Origin: an uncultured Pseudoxanthomonas sp.
GTDB taxonomy: Bacteria > Pseudomonadota > Gammaproteobacteria > Xanthomonadales > Xanthomonadaceae
Assembly (NCBI RefSeq): GCF_946886695.1
Contig: NZ_CAMPJD010000079.1
Coordinates: 1 to 10,145, forward strand
DNA length: 10,145 bases
Direction of reading: 5' to 3'
The notes beneath the pieces are model-generated. The model had not been told where the DNA came from and made no database searches. It was given only the letters and a program-made list of their open reading frames with translations. Within the stretch, counting starts at the first letter, position 1. Each line of letters begins with the position of its first letter. Of the stretch, positions 8,657 to 10,145 are shown piece after piece. Both the position numbers and the translations under genes were made by a program.

Positions 8657-10145
8657 TCAGCGATCCTTGGTATCACAGAGCGCACTGACCCGCCTGGGCG
8701 GCGCGAAGGCGTCGCTGCGCGCCTCCGGCCAGAAGTCGCGGAACACCGCATGCGTCGGCACGCGATCCAGCAGTTCGCCCGGTTCAAGGAAGCGGTACAG
8801 CGCCGCCAGCGACCGCACTTCGATCGGCGACACCCGCCGCAGGATGTGCTCCGGCCCCAATTGCTGGGGATGCTCCAGCCCCGCCGCGCACAGCATGTCG
8901 CGCAGCGCCTTGAGGGTGTTGTCGTGGAACTGCTGCACGCGCACCGACTTGTCGGGCACGTCCAGGTGCTTCCAGCGCTTCGGATCCTGGGTGGCCACAC
9001 CGGTCGGGCATCGGTCGTTGTGGCAGCTCTGCGACTGGATGCAGCCCAGCGCGAACATGAAGCCGCGCGCGGCGTTGCACCAGTCGGCGCCCATCGCCAT
9101 GGTACGGGCGATGTCGAAGCCGCTGATGATCCGGCCGGCCGCGCCGACCCGGATGCGGTCGCGCAGGTTCAAGCCGACCAGCGTGTTGTGGACCAGCAGC
9201 AACGCCTCGTGCATCGGAACGCCCACGTGGTCGATGAATTCCGCGGGCGCCGCGCCGGTGCCGCCTTCCGCGCCGTCCACCACGATGAAGTCCGGCAGCA
9301 GGCCGGTTTCGTGCATCGCCTTGGCAATGCCGAACCATTCCCACGGATGCCCGATCGCCAGCTTGAAGCCCGTCGGCTTGCCGCCCGACAGCTCCCGCAA
9401 CCGGGCGACGAACTGCAGCAGTTCGACCGGCGTGGAGAACGCCGAGTGCTTCGCCGGCGAGACGCAGTCGTGCCCCATCGGCACGCCACGCGTGGCCGAG
9501 ATTTCCGCGCTGACCTTGGCCGCCGGCAGCACGCCGCCGTGACCCGGCTTGGCGCCCTGGGACAGCTTCAGTTCGATCATCTTCACCTGCGGCGAACATG
9601 CGTTCTCGATGAAGCGCTCCTCGCTGAAACGGCCCTGCTCGTCGCGGCAGCCGAAATAGCCCGAACCGATTTCCCACACCAGGTCCCCACCCTTCTCGCG
9701 GTGGTAGGGCGAGATCGAGCCTTCGCCGGTGTCGTGGTAGAAATTGCCACGCCGCGCGCCCTCGTTCAGCGCGCGCACCGCGTTGGCCGACAACGAACCG
9801 AAGCTCATCGCTGAAATGTTGAACACGCTGGCCGAATACGGCTGCGCGGTACCGGCGCCGATCACCACGCGGAAGTCGTGGGAATCCACGTGCGCTGGCG
9901 CCATCGAATGGTTGATCCATTCATAGTCCACGCCGTAGACGTCCTGCTGGCTGCCGAACGGCACCACGTCGCTGACGCCTTTCGCGCGCTGGTAGACCAG
10001 CGCGCGCTGCTGGCGCGAGAACGGCACTTCCGCCGTGTCGCCCTCGATGAAGTACTGGCGGATCTCGGGACCGACGGATTCCAGTCCATAGCGGAAGTGC
10101 GCCAGCACCGGATAGTTGCGCCGCAGGGTACTGCGGGTCTGCAGC
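8657..10145 (-). CDS. FMN-binding glutamate synthase family protein (partial, 5' end outside window)
   Basis: The reading frame is open to the right edge, with 495 visible residues. The visible start reads LQTRSTLRRNYPVLAHFRYG, which looks like internal family sequence, so the GTG at 10108 is not the start and the N-terminus is missing. The body matches the FMN/iron-sulfur domain of glutamate synthase large subunits: VFNISAMSFGSLS, DTGEGSISPYH, KPGHGGVLPAAKVS, a glycine-rich GAEGGTGAAP at about 9246-9275, and the [3Fe-4S] cysteines in CIQSQSCHNDRC (C-x5-C-x4-C, 9008-9043). No class II glutaminase domain is seen, and none would fit if the protein is the usual ~530-540 residues. The family is annotated as glutamate-synthase-like, but the true electron donor and substrate are mostly unproven. 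The TGA stop lies 60 bp before tRNA-Val on the same strand. No terminator lies between them, so some transcripts may run through the tRNA to the hairpin at 8482-8517. Confidence 0.92.
   Translation of the reverse strand, partial: LQTRSTLRRNYPVLAHFRYGLESVGPEIRQYFIEGDTAEVPFSRQQRALVYQRAKGVSDVVPFGSQQDVYGVDYEWINHSMAPAHVDSHDFRVVIGAGTAQPYSASVFNISAMSFGSLSANAVRALNEGARRGNFYHDTGEGSISPYHREKGGDLVWEIGSGYFGCRDEQGRFSEERFIENACSPQVKMIELKLSQGAKPGHGGVLPAAKVSAEISATRGVPMGHDCVSPAKHSAFSTPVELLQFVARLRELSGGKPTGFKLAIGHPWEWFGIAKAMHETGLLPDFIVVDGAEGGTGAAPAEFIDHVGVPMHEALLLVHNTLVGLNLRDRIRVGAAGRIISGFDIARTMAMGADWCNAARGFMFALGCIQSQSCHNDRCPTGVATQDPKRWKHLDVPDKSVRVQQFHDNTLKALRDMLCAAGLEHPQQLGPEHILRRVSPIEVRSLAALYRFLEPGELLDRVPTHAVFRDFWPEARSDAFAPPRRVSALCDTKDR

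Noticed and set aside
8657..10108. GTG at 10108 as the true start of the glutamate-synthase-like gene
   Set aside because: The frame stays open to the window edge and the upstream residues (STLRRNYP) look like continuous family sequence, so the gene is treated as partial.

Overview
The window reads as chromosomal DNA from a high-GC gammaproteobacterium of the Xanthomonadaceae (Lysobacteraceae), in the Xanthomonas / Stenotrophomonas / Pseudoxanthomonas / Lysobacter neighbourhood. The basis is the GyrA sequence, including a natural Gln at position 83, the strong GC bias, and the large genome-repeat palindromes at the left edge. The genus cannot be settled from this window. All recognised genes lie on the minus strand, so transcription runs right to left.

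From right to left the layout is as follows. (1) 10145-8657 holds most of a gene for an FMN- and [3Fe-4S]-binding glutamate-synthase-like protein; its N-terminus lies beyond the right edge. (2) 8597-8523 is a tRNA-Val(CAC) with its own near-consensus promoter (8645-8616) and a strong hairpin terminator (8517-8482). (3) 8481-8242 is the gyrA upstream/leader region, with a weak extended -10 candidate and GC-rich hairpins. (4) 8241-5551 is gyrA, complete at 896 residues. (5) 5550-5459 is a 92-bp gap with a long imperfect stem-loop, a -10-like box and a good Shine-Dalgarno. (6) 5458-515 is a complete 1647-residue thioester-containing bacterial alpha-2-macroglobulin lipoprotein. (7) 514-429 is a short spacer, followed by (8) 428-1, a tandem array of about 134-bp units. 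Each unit carries two palindromic elements in opposite orientation, and the array runs to or past the left edge.

The protein genes are mostly unrelated housekeeping or envelope functions: DNA supercoiling, periplasmic protease defence, an FMN oxidoreductase-like enzyme and a valine tRNA. I found no defence island, prophage, CRISPR array or new multi-gene system. The items most worth a second look are the composite inverted-element tandem repeat downstream of the macroglobulin gene, the stem-loop/promoter overlap between gyrA and the macroglobulin gene, the acidic insert in the GyrA C-terminal domain with the natural Gln83, and the tRNA promoter with a GC-rich discriminator.
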